DNA of 64,000 nt from Fodinibacter luteus (GCF_039541575.1 NZ_BAABGM010000026.1:1-64000); one strand, 5' to 3'. Shown: positions 32,717 through 42,829, counted from the first letter of the stretch. Numbers and translations: made by a program. Notes: generated by a model from the letters alone, not told the origin.

Positions 32717-34713
32717 GCCGAGCGGTCCCCGCCGAGCCCGAGGGTGCGGCGCCACGCGTCCTCCCCCACGAGGGCGGGGGCGGCGTCCCGGTACGCGGCC
32801 GACAGCTCGGGCCAGCGGCGCAGCAGCTCGCGGTGGGCGCGCACGGCATCCGCCAGGGCCCGAGCGGCCACGGTCCGGTCGCGACGCAGCCACGCCAGCC
32901 CACCCCCGTCAGCGGTCGCGACGAGGGCCGAGTCGAGGCGCGAGAGGGTCCACCAGCCCGCGTCCACCGACGCCACCTCCCGCTCGGGGCCGTCCGCGCA
33001 GCCGGCAGGGACCGGCAGCAGCTGGTGCACGACGCCGGATGCCGTGGCACGCAGCGTCGCGATCCGGCTCACCGGCCGCTCGGCGTGCGGTTCCCTCCTG
33101 CGGGGCCGACCGGGGCGGACGGGCGCGAAGTCGCCGACGTCGGCGCGCACGTGCGCGTCGCCGTGCTGGGCACGAAGCGCACGCAGCTCCCCGAGCCGGT
33201 TCGCGAGCGAGGGGTGCAGGTCGTCCGGACCGGCGAGAACGTCGTCGACGGCCCGCACCCGCAGTGCGGCGGCGGAGTACTGCATCGCGAGGACGTGCTT
33301 GACCGAGATCGCCAGGCTCTCCGGCACGAGGCGACCACCACGCTCGAAGCGGGAGTGCACGAGGGCGGCGACGAGGCGGTTGCGGGCGTGGAAGTACGCC
33401 TGCCAGTCGACGCTGTCGTCCTTGTCCGTCCACGGCACGTGCCACACGGGGGCGCCGGGCAGCGAGACCGTGGGGTGGCCGGCCGCCGCGGCGCGCAGGC
33501 CGAACTCGGCGTCGTCCCACTTGATGAAGAACGGCATCGACAGCCCGACGTCGCGCAGCACCGCGGTGGGGATCAGGCACATCCACCACCCGGTGTAGTC
33601 CGCGTGGATGCGCCGGTGCATCCACGGCGTCGAGCGCAGGTTCCACCGGCCGAGGTCGTGGTCGTGCACCGACGGGGTCGCCGGCGCCCACCGGAACTGC
33701 CAGGGCCGCACGACCTCGGAGAACGCGTGCAGCACCGATCGCTCGTGCATCGAGAACATGTGCCCGCCCACGACGGTCGGCCGCGTCGTGTGCCGGGCGA
33801 AGGCCACCGCACGGGCGATGCCCTCCGGCTCGGCCACGACGTCGTCGTCGAGGAGCAGGACGTGGTCGGAGCGACCACCGTCGAGGGCCTCGAGCATGGC
33901 CCGCGAGAACCCGCCGGACCCGCCGAGGTTGGGCTGGCGCAGGACCCGCATCCGGTCGCCCAGGGCTGACCTGGCCGCGGCGAACCCGGGGTCGTCGGTG
34001 ACGAGCTGGGTGCCCTGGTCGACGACGACGACCTCGTCGAGCACGTCGTCGAGCTCGGGGGCGCTGCCGAGCTGCGCAAGGAGCGACGAGCAGGATGCCG
34101 GCCGGTTGAAGGTGGTGACCCCGACCGTCACACCGCGCGCCGTGCCGCCACCGGCATCCGGGCGTGCGGGGACACACCACTGCGCCGCCTCGAGGACGAG
34201 GGCCTCGGCCCCGGCGACGAGGTCGAACCAGTACCACCCCCCGTCGACGAAGGTCGTGAGCGGCAGCACCACCTCGTGGCTCGTGGCGTCGTCGAGCCGG
34301 CAACTCGTGACCCGGGCCGAGGCGCCGCGCGCGGACGACCGGTAGACGACGAGGGTGCCCGGGCCGCTCGTGCGCACCCGCAGGGTCACCTCCCGCACGG
34401 GGGTGAACCGTCGCCAGTACGACGCAGGGAAGGCGTTGACGTAGGTGGCGAAGGACGAGCGGCCACCGGCGTCCAGCCGGTAGGACGAGCGGCCGAGGAC
34501 CTGGTCGGGGTGCTGGTCCGACGGCAGGGTCAGGGTCGGGAGGTCATCGTCGACCCGCGGCTCGGGGACATGCGCCCCGTCGACGTAGAGGGGCAGGACG
34601 TCCGGGTCCTTCGCGACCGGGAGCACGACGCGGGCGACGACCTCGAGCGCGGTGAGGTCTCCTCCGGCGCCCTCCGCCGGGCCGAGCGCCGGGCGCTCGT
34701 CGAGGGCCGTCAT
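32713..34713 (-). CDS. glfT2: Galactofuranosyltransferase GlfT2-like
   Basis: 666 residues, the size and domain order of GlfT2: an N-terminal beta-sandwich (about 60-185, YRLDAGGRSSFATYVNAFPASYW), a GT2 domain with TVGVTTFNRPASC, NLGGSGGFSR and the metal motif HVLLLDDDVVAEP, then FFIKWDDAEFGLRA (catalytic Asp region) and a C-terminal helical part. GlfT2 polymerises alternating 1,5/1,6 galactofuranose onto a lipid carrier using UDP-Galf. Start ATG 34713 overlaps glf (ATGA). Confidence 0.92.
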   Translation of the reverse strand: MTALDERPALGPAEGAGGDLTALEVVARVVLPVAKDPDVLPLYVDGAHVPEPRVDDDLPTLTLPSDQHPDQVLGRSSYRLDAGGRSSFATYVNAFPASYWRRFTPVREVTLRVRTSGPGTLVVYRSSARGASARVTSCRLDDATSHEVVLPLTTFVDGGWYWFDLVAGAEALVLEAAQWCVPARPDAGGGTARGVTVGVTTFNRPASCSSLLAQLGSAPELDDVLDEVVVVDQGTQLVTDDPGFAAARSALGDRMRVLRQPNLGGSGGFSRAMLEALDGGRSDHVLLLDDDVVAEPEGIARAVAFARHTTRPTVVGGHMFSMHERSVLHAFSEVVRPWQFRWAPATPSVHDHDLGRWNLRSTPWMHRRIHADYTGWWMCLIPTAVLRDVGLSMPFFIKWDDAEFGLRAAAAGHPTVSLPGAPVWHVPWTDKDDSVDWQAYFHARNRLVAALVHSRFERGGRLVPESLAISVKHVLAMQYSAAALRVRAVDDVLAGPDDLHPSLANRLGELRALRAQHGDAHVRADVGDFAPVRPGRPRRREPHAERPVSRIATLRATASGVVHQLLPVPAGCADGPEREVASVDAGWWTLSRLDSALVATADGGGLAWLRRDRTVAARALADAVRAHRELLRRWPELSAAYRDAAPALVGEDAWRRTLGLGGDRSA

Positions 34714-35891
34714 CGGGCGCCCACGCCGCTCGGGTGGCCCGCGGCGAGGAGGCCGTCGAGGTCGTTGTCGACGAAGGTCAGCGCCGACGCGATCGCCATG
34801 TGCATGTCGAGGTACTGGTACGTGCCGAGACGGCCCCCGAAGGCCACCCCGAGGCCCCCTTCGAGCCGGGCGAGCTCGCGGTACGCCCCGAGCCGCGTGC
34901 GGTCGGCCGGCGCGTTCACCGGGTAGTACGGCTCGTCACCCGCGTCGGCGAAGCGACTGCGCTCGCGGACCACGACGGTGCGGTCGCTCGGGTAGTCGCG
35001 CTCGGGGTGGAAGTGGCGGAACTCGAGCACCCGGGTGTGGGGCACGTCCTCGTCGGCAAGGTTGAGCACCGCCGTGCCCTGGTGGTCCCCCACGTCGAGG
35101 ACCTCCTGCTCGAAGTCGAGGGTGCGCCAGCCGAGCGCCCCGTGCGCCTCGTCGAAGTAGCGGTCGACCGGCCCGGTGTAGACCACGGGCGCCTGCCCCA
35201 CGACGGCGCCGCGCGACAGCTCGTGCCCGTCGTCGAGGAAGTCGGTCCCGAGCCGCACCGTGATCCGCGGGTGGTCGGCCATCCGGGTCAGCCAGGCCGC
35301 GTACCCGTCGACCGGCAGGCCCTCCCACCGGTCGCTGAAGTAGCGGTTGTCGTAGGTGTAGCGCACCGGGAGCCGGGTGATCACCTCGGCCGGCAGCTCG
35401 GTCGGGTCGGTCTGCCACTGCTTGGCGGTGTACCCCCGCACGAACGCCTCGTAGAGCGGCCGGCCGATGAGCGAGATGGCCTTCTGCTCCAGGTTCGCCG
35501 GGTCCCCGGTGAGCTCGGCGGCGTGGGCGGCGACGAGCGCGCGCGCCTCGCCGGGACCCATGGCCGAGCGGAAGAACTGGTTGACCGTGCCGAGGTTGAT
35601 GGGCATCGGGTAGACCTCGCCGCGGTGCACCGTCCAGACCCGGTGGACGTAGTCGGTGAACGCGGTGAACCGGTTGACGTACCCCCACACCCGCTCGTTG
35701 CTCGTGTGGAACAGATGGGCGCCGTAGCGGTGCACCTCGATGCCGGTCGTCGGCTCGACCTCGCTCCAGGCGTTGCCGCCGATGTGGTCGCGCCGGTCGA
35801 GCACGACGACGTCGAGGCCGCGCGCGGCGGCGCGCTCGGCGACGGTGAGCCCGAAGAGCCCGGACCCGACGACGACGAGGTCGGCCCGCAT
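34710..35891 (-). CDS. glf: UDP-galactopyranose mutase
   Basis: 393 residues. FAD motif LVVVGSGLFGLTVAERAA at 5-22, RRDHIGGNAWSE, GAHLFHTSNERVW and YDNRYFSDRWEGLPVDGY are all family hallmarks. The flavoenzyme converts UDP-galactopyranose to UDP-galactofuranose, the donor for GlfT1 and GlfT2 encoded on either side. ATG 35891 overlaps the stop of the GT2 gene by one base. Confidence 0.95.
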   Translation of the reverse strand: MRADLVVVGSGLFGLTVAERAAARGLDVVVLDRRDHIGGNAWSEVEPTTGIEVHRYGAHLFHTSNERVWGYVNRFTAFTDYVHRVWTVHRGEVYPMPINLGTVNQFFRSAMGPGEARALVAAHAAELTGDPANLEQKAISLIGRPLYEAFVRGYTAKQWQTDPTELPAEVITRLPVRYTYDNRYFSDRWEGLPVDGYAAWLTRMADHPRITVRLGTDFLDDGHELSRGAVVGQAPVVYTGPVDRYFDEAHGALGWRTLDFEQEVLDVGDHQGTAVLNLADEDVPHTRVLEFRHFHPERDYPSDRTVVVRERSRFADAGDEPYYPVNAPADRTRLGAYRELARLEGGLGVAFGGRLGTYQYLDMHMAIASALTFVDNDLDGLLAAGHPSGVGAR

Positions 35892-36880
35892 CACGCCTCC
35901 TCCCGGTCGACCGAGCGGGTCACCGGCGCCGACGGCGCCACGTGGTCCGTCGGCGCGACCTGGGCGGCTGGCGTCACGGGCGGACCAGCCCGTCCCGCCG
36001 ACGGGTGCCGGTGCCACGGTGGCGCGACCGGGACGTTCACCGTGGCGTCGACGGGGACGCTCACGGTGAACGTGCGGCGGTACGCCCGGCGGCGCAGCGC
36101 CGACGGCACGAGCCGGTAGCCACCGCGCACCGTGACGTTGCGCAGGCCCTGACCCACCGTGGTGAACCCCTCGGCGTGCAGCCTGCGCTGGAGTCGCACC
36201 TCCGACCGCAGCTGCCGCAGACCGCCCTTGCGCTCGTAGGCGCCGGCGTCGGTCCGGTAGCGCACGAGGGGGTCGGAGAGGTTCACGACCCGGGCGCCGT
36301 TCGCGATCATCCGGGTGAACACCCAGTAGTCCTCCATGAACGGCAGCTCGCGGTAGCCCCCCGCGGAGAGCACCGCGGCACGCCGGTAGACGACCGTCGG
36401 GTGGTTGAACGGGTTGCGCCAGCGGGCGGTCGCGGAGATCTCGTCGGCCCCGGTGGGGGGCACGCGCAGCACCCCGGCGTGCTGACGCCCGTCCCCCTCG
36501 AACTCGAGGACGGCCGCTCCCACGAGGTCCGCACCGGCCTCGATCTCGGGCAGCTGGACGAGGAACCGGTGGGGCAGGCTGATGTCGTCGGCGTCCATCC
36601 GGGCGATGACGTCGTGCGAGCAGGCGGCGAGCCCGCACTGGAGCGCCTGCGCGAGGCCCACGTTGTGCGACAGGCGAAGTCGGCGCACCGGCACCGGTGA
36701 GCCGGACTCGAGGCGTTCCAGCGCCGAGGCGAGGTCCGGGCCGACGTGCCCGTCCTGGACCACGACCACCTCGTCCGGGCGCCGTAGCTGCTCGTCGACG
36801 GTGCTGCGGAAGGCGGTCTCGAGGTGACCCGGGTCGTCGCCCCGGTACACGGGGAGCAGGAGGGAGAAGCGGGTGCTCAC
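35891..36880 (-). CDS. Family 2 glycosyltransferase
   Basis: About 329 residues. FSLLLPVYRGDDPGHLETAF at the N-terminus, EVVVVQDGHVGPDL, then DVIARMDADDISLPHRF with the DAD metal motif; FMEDYWVFTRMIANGARV is the acceptor/base region. This resembles WcaA/amylovoran-type GT2 proteins (rhamnosyl or galactosyl transferases). A Pro/Ala/Val-rich tail (about 275-329) is unusual. GTG 36880 was chosen because the similarity starts there. First gene of the minus-strand galactan operon. Confidence 0.85.
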   Translation of the reverse strand: MSTRFSLLLPVYRGDDPGHLETAFRSTVDEQLRRPDEVVVVQDGHVGPDLASALERLESGSPVPVRRLRLSHNVGLAQALQCGLAACSHDVIARMDADDISLPHRFLVQLPEIEAGADLVGAAVLEFEGDGRQHAGVLRVPPTGADEISATARWRNPFNHPTVVYRRAAVLSAGGYRELPFMEDYWVFTRMIANGARVVNLSDPLVRYRTDAGAYERKGGLRQLRSEVRLQRRLHAEGFTTVGQGLRNVTVRGGYRLVPSALRRRAYRRTFTVSVPVDATVNVPVAPPWHRHPSAGRAGPPVTPAAQVAPTDHVAPSAPVTRSVDREEA

Positions 36881-37036
36881 GTCGAGGACGCTAGGGACAC
36901 GGCACGACCTGGTGGTGAACGCGCCGCGTCCCTCACGTGACGCCCTGGTGAGGCCCCCACGACGCGCCACCCGGCCCGCCACCGGTCGGCTCCCGCCCGT
37001 TCACCCGTGGGATGCCGACCCGCCCGCCGGCGACCG

Positions 37037-37049
37037 TAACGTCGTCGGC
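37037..37049 (+). promoter_or_regulatory. Candidate -10 box of a leaderless glfT1 transcript
   Basis: TAACGT at 37037-37042, seven bases before GTG 37050, with no ribosome site between. Spacing fits a leaderless mRNA; no clear -35 is visible. Confidence 0.35.
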
Positions 37050-37943
37050 GTGACCCCTTCCTCGTCTCGTGTCGTGTGCGTCGTCGTCACCCGCGACCGC
37101 CCCGAGACCCTCGCCCGCTGCCTCGCCGCCCTCGCCGGGCAGTCGCGGCGGCCCGACCACCTCGTCCTCGTCGACAACGGGCCCGACGACCGCACCCGCG
37201 CGCTCCTGCGCTCGACCCCGATCCCCCACACCTACCTGCCCTCGAGCACCAACCTGGGGGGCGCTGGGGGGTTCGCGTACGGCATCCTCACGGCCCGCGC
37301 CATGGGCGCGGACTGGGTCTGGCTCGCCGACGACGACGGGCTGCCGGGCAGCGACCGCACCCTCGTCACGCTGCTGCGCTGCGCCGAGGACAAGGCGCTC
37401 GACGAGGTGTCACCGCTCGTCCTCGACCTCGCGGACCCGCAGCGCCTCGCCTTCCCCCTCCGGCGCGGTCTCACCTGGGCCCGGACCCGGGCCGACCTCG
37501 GTGGGCGGCGCTTCGTGCCGGGAGTCGCTCAGCTCTTCAACGGCGCCCTGTTCTCGGCCCGGGCCCTGGACACCGTGGGGGTCCCGGACCCTCGGCTGTT
37601 CGTCCGGGGCGACGAGGTGGAGGTGCACCGGCGGATGGTGCGCAGCGGGCTGAGGTTCGGCACCTGCGTCCTCGCGTCGTACCGGCACCCGTCCGGAGCG
37701 GCCGACTTCGTGCCGATCCTCGCCGGCAGGGTGCCGGTCTACGCGCCGGTCGACCGCGCCCGCGCGGCCACGGCGTACCGGAACCAGGGCTACCTCACAG
37801 GACAACCGGGGATGCGGTGGCGCCGCTGGCCGGACGAGGCCCGGTACGCGTGGTACTTCCTCGCCCAGCAACGCGACGTCGCCGGCTGGCTCCACTGGCA
37901 GAGCCGCACCGCCGAGGGCCGCCGGGAACGGTTCACCGCCTGA
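37050..37943 (+). CDS. glfT1: Galactofuranosyltransferase GlfT1-like
   Basis: About 297 residues from GTG 37050. GT2 fold: VVCVVVTRDRPETLARCLAAL, VLVDNGPDD, the STNLGGAGGFAYG loop shared with GlfT1, then WVWLADDDGLPG with the DDD metal motif and LFVRGDEVEVHRRM near the catalytic base. GlfT1 adds the first galactofuranose residues to the rhamnosyl-GlcNAc-PP-decaprenyl linker. It is divergent from the rest of the galactan operon, and its end overlaps the convergent acyltransferase by 11 bases. Confidence 0.88.
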   Translation: MTPSSSRVVCVVVTRDRPETLARCLAALAGQSRRPDHLVLVDNGPDDRTRALLRSTPIPHTYLPSSTNLGGAGGFAYGILTARAMGADWVWLADDDGLPGSDRTLVTLLRCAEDKALDEVSPLVLDLADPQRLAFPLRRGLTWARTRADLGGRRFVPGVAQLFNGALFSARALDTVGVPDPRLFVRGDEVEVHRRMVRSGLRFGTCVLASYRHPSGAADFVPILAGRVPVYAPVDRARAATAYRNQGYLTGQPGMRWRRWPDEARYAWYFLAQQRDVAGWLHWQSRTAEGRRERFTA

Positions 37944-40098
37944 CCTGGCCGCCGGGCCCACCTGCAACGCCGAGGTGCCCGGCGACGACCGGCGGTCCCG
38001 GATCGGGTTCCGGCCACGCCCCGGCTGCCATGAGCCGATCGCTGAGCGCCGACGACAAGGTCGCGCCGAACGATCGCGTCAGGTGGTTGTCGTCGAGGTA
38101 GACCCACACGTTCCCGACCGACGGCACGCACACGCCCTCGGGACAGATGAGGTCGGTCAGGTCGATCGAGGTGAAGCCGTCCACCCCCACCAGGGCGTCC
38201 GCAGGGCTGGACGGGGCGAGCTTCTGCGCGACCCGTGGCGAACAGTCCCGATCGCCGTTCTCGAGCACACAGGCGGCCACCGCATACGTGAACCGCGGGT
38301 TGTCGCGCAGGCCCACGACGGGGACGCCGTGCATGGTCAGCTCCCGGACCACCTCGGCGTAGCCCGGTACCAACCGCTCGCCCGTCGTCGTGGGGTGGGC
38401 GGCGGTGGACACCGTGACGACGAGGTCGACGGGGCGCTGACGCAGGTAGGCCGTTGCGGCGAGGTTGAAGTCCGCGCAGCCCCCGGTCCTCGTGGACGCG
38501 GCCCCGAACGAACAGCCGCCCTCGAGCAGGGCGACGACCCGCCAGCCGTGTTCCTCCGCGATGGGCCGCACGGCCGCGAGCCACTGCTCGGCGTGGGAGT
38601 CACCGACGACGACGACCGACGCGGTGGGCGTGCCAGCGGGCTCGAGCTGGGTGCAGGCGGAGCCGAGCCGGGCGTCGGACCAGTCTCCTCGGCACGGCCC
38701 TGGCAGCGACGCCCACTCACGACGCAGGGCCGTGACGGCCGGCAACCGATCCTCGGGGGCCACGGCCGCGACCTGCAGGCCCTCGTGGACCGCCCGCGCC
38801 CCGGGGTAGCCCGGCACCTCGGCTCCGGCCGAGAGCTCGGCACCGCGGCGGGCCTGCCCGTCGAGCCGCACGATGCCGGCGACGGACACCGTCGCGACGG
38901 CCGCGGCCGTCCCGAGGACGAGTCCTGCCGAGCGCCACGGCGCGTCCCGCAGCCAGGGCAGCGCCCGCACCGGCCGCTCGACCGCTCGAGACAGCAGCCA
39001 CGCGAGAGCCAGCGACGCGACGACGACCACCGCTCCGTCGAGCATCCCCGCGCGTTCCCGACCCGACGTGGCCAGCCACAGCACGAGCACGGGCCAGTGC
39101 ACGAGGTAGAGCGCGTAGGAGATGCCACCCAGGGTCACCAACGGGCTCGTGGCCAGCACCCGGCCGACGCCCCATCGCCCGGGCGCCGTTCCCGCGAGAA
39201 TGATGGCCGAGGCACTGAGCAGTGGCCACAGGGCGGCCCATCCCGGGAAGGTGCCGGTGACGTCGAGCAGGAGCCCGCACGACACCAGTCCGGCTGCCCC
39301 GAGCCATCCGAGTGGGACGGCCACGGCCGCTGGCACCTGCACCCGGTGGACCACCAGGGCCAGCAGCCCGCCGAGCGCGAGCTCCCAGACTCGCGCGGCC
39401 CCGTCGAAGTAGGCGAAGGCCTGCCGGGTGGCGGTGCTGTGCACCGCCCACGCGAACGAGGTCAGCGCCACGGCACCCAGGCCCAGCCCGGCGAGCCCCC
39501 GCACCGTCAGCCACCCGGTGCGCCGGGCCAGCGCCGCGAGCGCCACGAGGAGCACCGGCCACAGGAGGAACGCCTGACCTTGCAGCGACAGCGACCACAT
39601 GTGCTGAAGCGGGCTCGCCGACCCCTTGTCAGCGGCGTAGTAGTCGACCGCCCGAAGCGCCAGAACCCAGTTCTCGGTGTAGGTCATCGACCCCACCGCG
39701 TCGACGAGCAGCCCTCGCCACCGGACCGCCGGCAGCAGCACCACCCCGGCAAGGACCGTAGCAGCCACGACCACGCCCGCCGTCGGCACGAGGCGGTGGA
39801 ACACCCTCAGCCAGTGGCGCGCCACACTGACCCGCTCCCCGGCATCCAGGCGTCGCACGAGTCCCCCGGTCAGGAAGAAGGCCGACACCAGGAGGAACAC
39901 GTCGACCCCACCCGAGACCCGGCCGAGCCACACGTGGTAGGTCACGACGAGCAGGACGGCGACGGCCCTCAGGCCCTCGACGTCACCGCGTCGGGCAGTG
40001 GGCGGCTCACGCACCGGAGCAGTACAGGGCACGGAGGTGGCCGGAACCCCACCATCACATGACCCCAGGGTGAGCATCCAGGTCGACCCGCCACCCAT
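37933..40098 (-). CDS. Acyltransferase-3 / SGNH fusion (OafA-type)
   Basis: About 721 residues. Acyltransferase-3 membrane domain (about 38-390): EGLRAVAVLLVVTYHVW with the catalytic His, VSGGVDVFLLVSAFFLTG, YALYLVHWPVL. Then a periplasmic SGNH domain (about 450-700) with block I GDSHAEQW and the closing DDNHLT. Such proteins O-acetylate surface polysaccharides, taking acetyl from inside the cell and transferring it outside. Location beside the galactan genes suggests galactan or another wall glycan as acceptor. Start ATG 40098; ATG 40077 is an alternative. Confidence 0.9.
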   Translation of the reverse strand: MGGGSTWMLTLGSCDGGVPATSVPCTAPVREPPTARRGDVEGLRAVAVLLVVTYHVWLGRVSGGVDVFLLVSAFFLTGGLVRRLDAGERVSVARHWLRVFHRLVPTAGVVVAATVLAGVVLLPAVRWRGLLVDAVGSMTYTENWVLALRAVDYYAADKGSASPLQHMWSLSLQGQAFLLWPVLLVALAALARRTGWLTVRGLAGLGLGAVALTSFAWAVHSTATRQAFAYFDGAARVWELALGGLLALVVHRVQVPAAVAVPLGWLGAAGLVSCGLLLDVTGTFPGWAALWPLLSASAIILAGTAPGRWGVGRVLATSPLVTLGGISYALYLVHWPVLVLWLATSGRERAGMLDGAVVVVASLALAWLLSRAVERPVRALPWLRDAPWRSAGLVLGTAAAVATVSVAGIVRLDGQARRGAELSAGAEVPGYPGARAVHEGLQVAAVAPEDRLPAVTALRREWASLPGPCRGDWSDARLGSACTQLEPAGTPTASVVVVGDSHAEQWLAAVRPIAEEHGWRVVALLEGGCSFGAASTRTGGCADFNLAATAYLRQRPVDLVVTVSTAAHPTTTGERLVPGYAEVVRELTMHGVPVVGLRDNPRFTYAVAACVLENGDRDCSPRVAQKLAPSSPADALVGVDGFTSIDLTDLICPEGVCVPSVGNVWVYLDDNHLTRSFGATLSSALSDRLMAAGAWPEPDPGPPVVAGHLGVAGGPGGQVRR

Positions 40099-40141
40099 GA
40101 CGCCGTCGGGAGGCCGGTGGCCCGCGTCGCTGCGGCGGATG

Positions 40142-42046
40142 TCAGGTCCCGATGACCCCGCCGTCGTCCTTGGTGACGATCACGGTGGCGGAGCGGGGGG
40201 TGCTGATGCCGTCGAGGCGCGGCCACGTGCTGCCGCCCCCGTCGCCGGGGTGCTGGATGTTGACGAACATCGTCCGCTGGTCGGGGGTGGTGACCACGCC
40301 GGTGACCTCACAGTTGACGACCCCGGTCAGGAAGCGGCGGATCTCCGGCACGTCGGCCGCGTCGGTGCGGTGGGGGTTCGCGGCGAGCATCTGGTCGTTG
40401 GCCCCGGTCGGCTGGGTGCCGTCGGTCTGGATCCACACCCGCCCGTCCGGGTCGGCCCAGAGCCCGTCGGGCGAGCCGAAGGCGTCCTCGTCGGCGAGGG
40501 TGGAGCCGTCGCCGCTGCTGCGGCCCTGGCCCGCGAGGAGGAAGAGGTCCCACTCGAAGGTCGTGGCGGCGTGGTCGCCACCAGCCTCCTGCCAACGGAT
40601 GATGTGACCCCACGGGTTGGGCTTCCGCGGGTTCGCCGCGTTCTCGACCTTGGCGCTGCTGGTGTTGTTGGTCAGGGTCAGGTAGACCATCCCGGTGGTG
40701 GGGTCGACGGTGGCCCACTCGGGCCGGTCCATCCGGGTGGCGCCCAGCGCCGAGGCGGCCAGGCGGGTCCTGACGAGCACGTCACCCTGGTCGGTGAAGC
40801 CGTTGGCCTCGGTGAGCGGGCCCTGGCCGTGGACCAGCGGCAGCCAGTGCCCGGAGCCGTCGTCGTCGAACCTCGCGACGTAGAGGGTGCCCTCATCCAG
40901 GGGGCTGCGTCCGCGGGCCCGGAGCGACTGCCAGCTGCCGGAGCTGACGAACTTGTACATGTACTCGTTCACCTGGTCGTCGCCGGTGTAGACCACCACG
41001 CGGCCGCCCTTGGTGACATGGACGAAGGCGCCCTCGTGCTTGACCCGCCCCAGAGCGGTGCGCTTGACCGGGGTGGAGCCCGGGTCGAACGGGTCGATCT
41101 CGACGACCCACCCGAACCGGTTGGGCTCGTTCGCCTCGTCCGGCGTGACGACGAAGCGCTCGTCGTTGGTGGCCCAGAGGTTGCGGTCCCCGCCGACGCC
41201 GTACCGGCTGCTGAGCGCCGCCTGCTCCGGGCTGTACGCACCCGGCTCGACCCGGAAGTACCCGTTGAAGTTCTCCTCGCACGTCAGGTAGGTGCCCCAG
41301 GGCGTGACGCCGTGCGAGCAGTTGTTGACCGTCCCCAGCGGCCGGATCCCGTCCGGGTCCGCCGTGGTGCGCAGGAGGGCGTGCCCGGCGGCCGGCCCGG
41401 CGAAGGACATCGGGGTGGTGGCAGTGATGCGACGGTTCAGGCGCGATCGGGCGACCGCCCACCGGCCGCCCTCGCCCCGGTGGATCTCCACGACGGAGAC
41501 GCCGTGGGCGGCCTGGGACCTGCGGACCATCTCCAGCGTCCAGTCCGCCGCCGGCGGCATGGTCGCGGTGCCGGTCTGCAGGTAGGCCTCGTCGGTGTAC
41601 TCGTGGTTCAGGACCAGCAGGCCACGCTCGTTGCCTCCCGGTCCCCGCTCGAGCGGAAAGTAGTGCATCCCGTCGTGGTGCATGCCGACCTGCTGCTCCT
41701 GCTCGGCAGCGGTGTTGCCGCCCGGGACGAACTGGGGGAACGAGCCGGTGATCGGCGTCCCCCAGGGGAGGAATGCCGTCGCGGTGTACCCCACCGGAAC
41801 GCGGATCTCGTCGGCCGTGCTGAGTGGCACCGGCGTGAAACCGAGCAGATCTGCGGCGCGCGGCACCGCGCGACCGGGTGCCGCGGAGGCTGCCGGGGCT
41901 TCGGCGAGGCTCGTGGTGAGGAACCCGGCCGCGACGGCCATGCCACCGGTCAGCGCCGCCCTGCGCGACAACCGGCTCTGCACCACCTCGGCGAAGGAGG
42001 TAGCGGTGGACGGGTTGCTGCTGACGTCGGCGGGGTCGAGGTCCAT
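40142..42046 (-). CDS. PhoX-family (DUF839) secreted phosphatase
   Basis: 634 residues with a Tat signal peptide (SRRAALTGGMAVAAGFLTTSLA, about 27-50). The PhoX/DUF839 core is clear: VLNHEYTD, NNCSHGVTPWGTYLTCEENFNGYF, KHEGAFVH, and SPDGLWADPDGRVWIQTDG for metal ligands. PhoX enzymes are Ca/Fe-dependent alkaline phosphatases released under phosphate limitation. ATG 42046 was chosen as it places the twin Arg about 28 residues in. No clear Pho box is identifiable upstream. Confidence 0.88.
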   Translation of the reverse strand: MDLDPADVSSNPSTATSFAEVVQSRLSRRAALTGGMAVAAGFLTTSLAEAPAASAAPGRAVPRAADLLGFTPVPLSTADEIRVPVGYTATAFLPWGTPITGSFPQFVPGGNTAAEQEQQVGMHHDGMHYFPLERGPGGNERGLLVLNHEYTDEAYLQTGTATMPPAADWTLEMVRRSQAAHGVSVVEIHRGEGGRWAVARSRLNRRITATTPMSFAGPAAGHALLRTTADPDGIRPLGTVNNCSHGVTPWGTYLTCEENFNGYFRVEPGAYSPEQAALSSRYGVGGDRNLWATNDERFVVTPDEANEPNRFGWVVEIDPFDPGSTPVKRTALGRVKHEGAFVHVTKGGRVVVYTGDDQVNEYMYKFVSSGSWQSLRARGRSPLDEGTLYVARFDDDGSGHWLPLVHGQGPLTEANGFTDQGDVLVRTRLAASALGATRMDRPEWATVDPTTGMVYLTLTNNTSSAKVENAANPRKPNPWGHIIRWQEAGGDHAATTFEWDLFLLAGQGRSSGDGSTLADEDAFGSPDGLWADPDGRVWIQTDGTQPTGANDQMLAANPHRTDAADVPEIRRFLTGVVNCEVTGVVTTPDQRTMFVNIQHPGDGGGSTWPRLDGISTPRSATVIVTKDDGGVIGT

Positions 42047-42357
42047 GGGTGCTCCAAGGTCGGGGTCTGTCGAGGGACAGTGGGGATGATCGGTCGTGAC
42101 GCACGCTAGGTCTCGGCACCGGACGCCCCGGCAAAGCCCACATGAACAACGGTCGACGACAAGGCCATCCTCCGGCGTCGTCGGGGCCAGTGGGGCAGCG
42201 CACCTGCTGCACGGGATCCAGGTGAAGCGAGACGGAACACTCGGTGAACTCGGCCTCGTCGCGCTTGTGGCCATCCGGGGTCCCGGCGAGGCTGACCGGG
42301 GTGACGCCGATTCCTGCCGACCGGCACGACCGGTCCGTGAACGCACCGCCGGACCCG
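42047..42357. other. Divergent intergenic region
   Basis: About 311 bases between PhoX and a plus-strand small gene. It should hold both promoters. No RNA, repeat or convincing operator is seen. Confidence 0.35.
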
Positions 42358-42829
42358 ATGTCGACCCAGCACACGTCGGAGCCCGGCGCCGTGATCCAGG
42401 CACGCAGGGTGAGTGTGTGGACCGGCCGGTACGACATCACCGTCGAGGGGCACCACGTGGCGACCTGGGAGAAGTCGGGGTTCACGACGGGCGGAACGCT
42501 GGACTGGGACTACCGGCGCTACCAGGTACGGGCCAGCCTGACCGGCGGGACAGCCAGCATGACCGCGCCCGGCGGACACAGCGTCGCCACGGCGCACGAC
42601 GTGGGCCGCCGCTCCTGGACCGTCGAAGCGGACGGGAGCACGTACGAGTTCAGGCGCGCCGGGCCTGGAGGAGAGGTTGCGCGTCAACGGCCGGCGCGTC
42701 GGCTCCGTCAAGCGCACCAGCGTCCTGCGCGGCGATGCCGAGGCGGACCTGCCCGGCCTCCCGATGCCCGTTCAGCTCTTCGCCCTCGTGCTGGTCCTCA
42801 CCATGTGGGACGCCACGGCCGCCTGGTGA
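42358..42829 (+). pseudogene. Small conserved actinobacterial protein, one-base frameshift
   Basis: From ATG 42358 the frame reads a beta-rich domain (YDITVEGHHVATWEKSGF, RYQVRASLTGGTASM, RRSWTVEADGSTYEFRRA). A shift of one base near 42672 is needed to continue with LRVNGRRVGSVKRTSV, EADLPGLPMPVQLFALVLVLTMWD, ending at 42829. The joined product, about 156 residues, matches the layout of a common actinobacterial hypothetical family that ends in one membrane helix. Function unknown; the shift may be a mutation or a base-call error. Confidence 0.55.
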
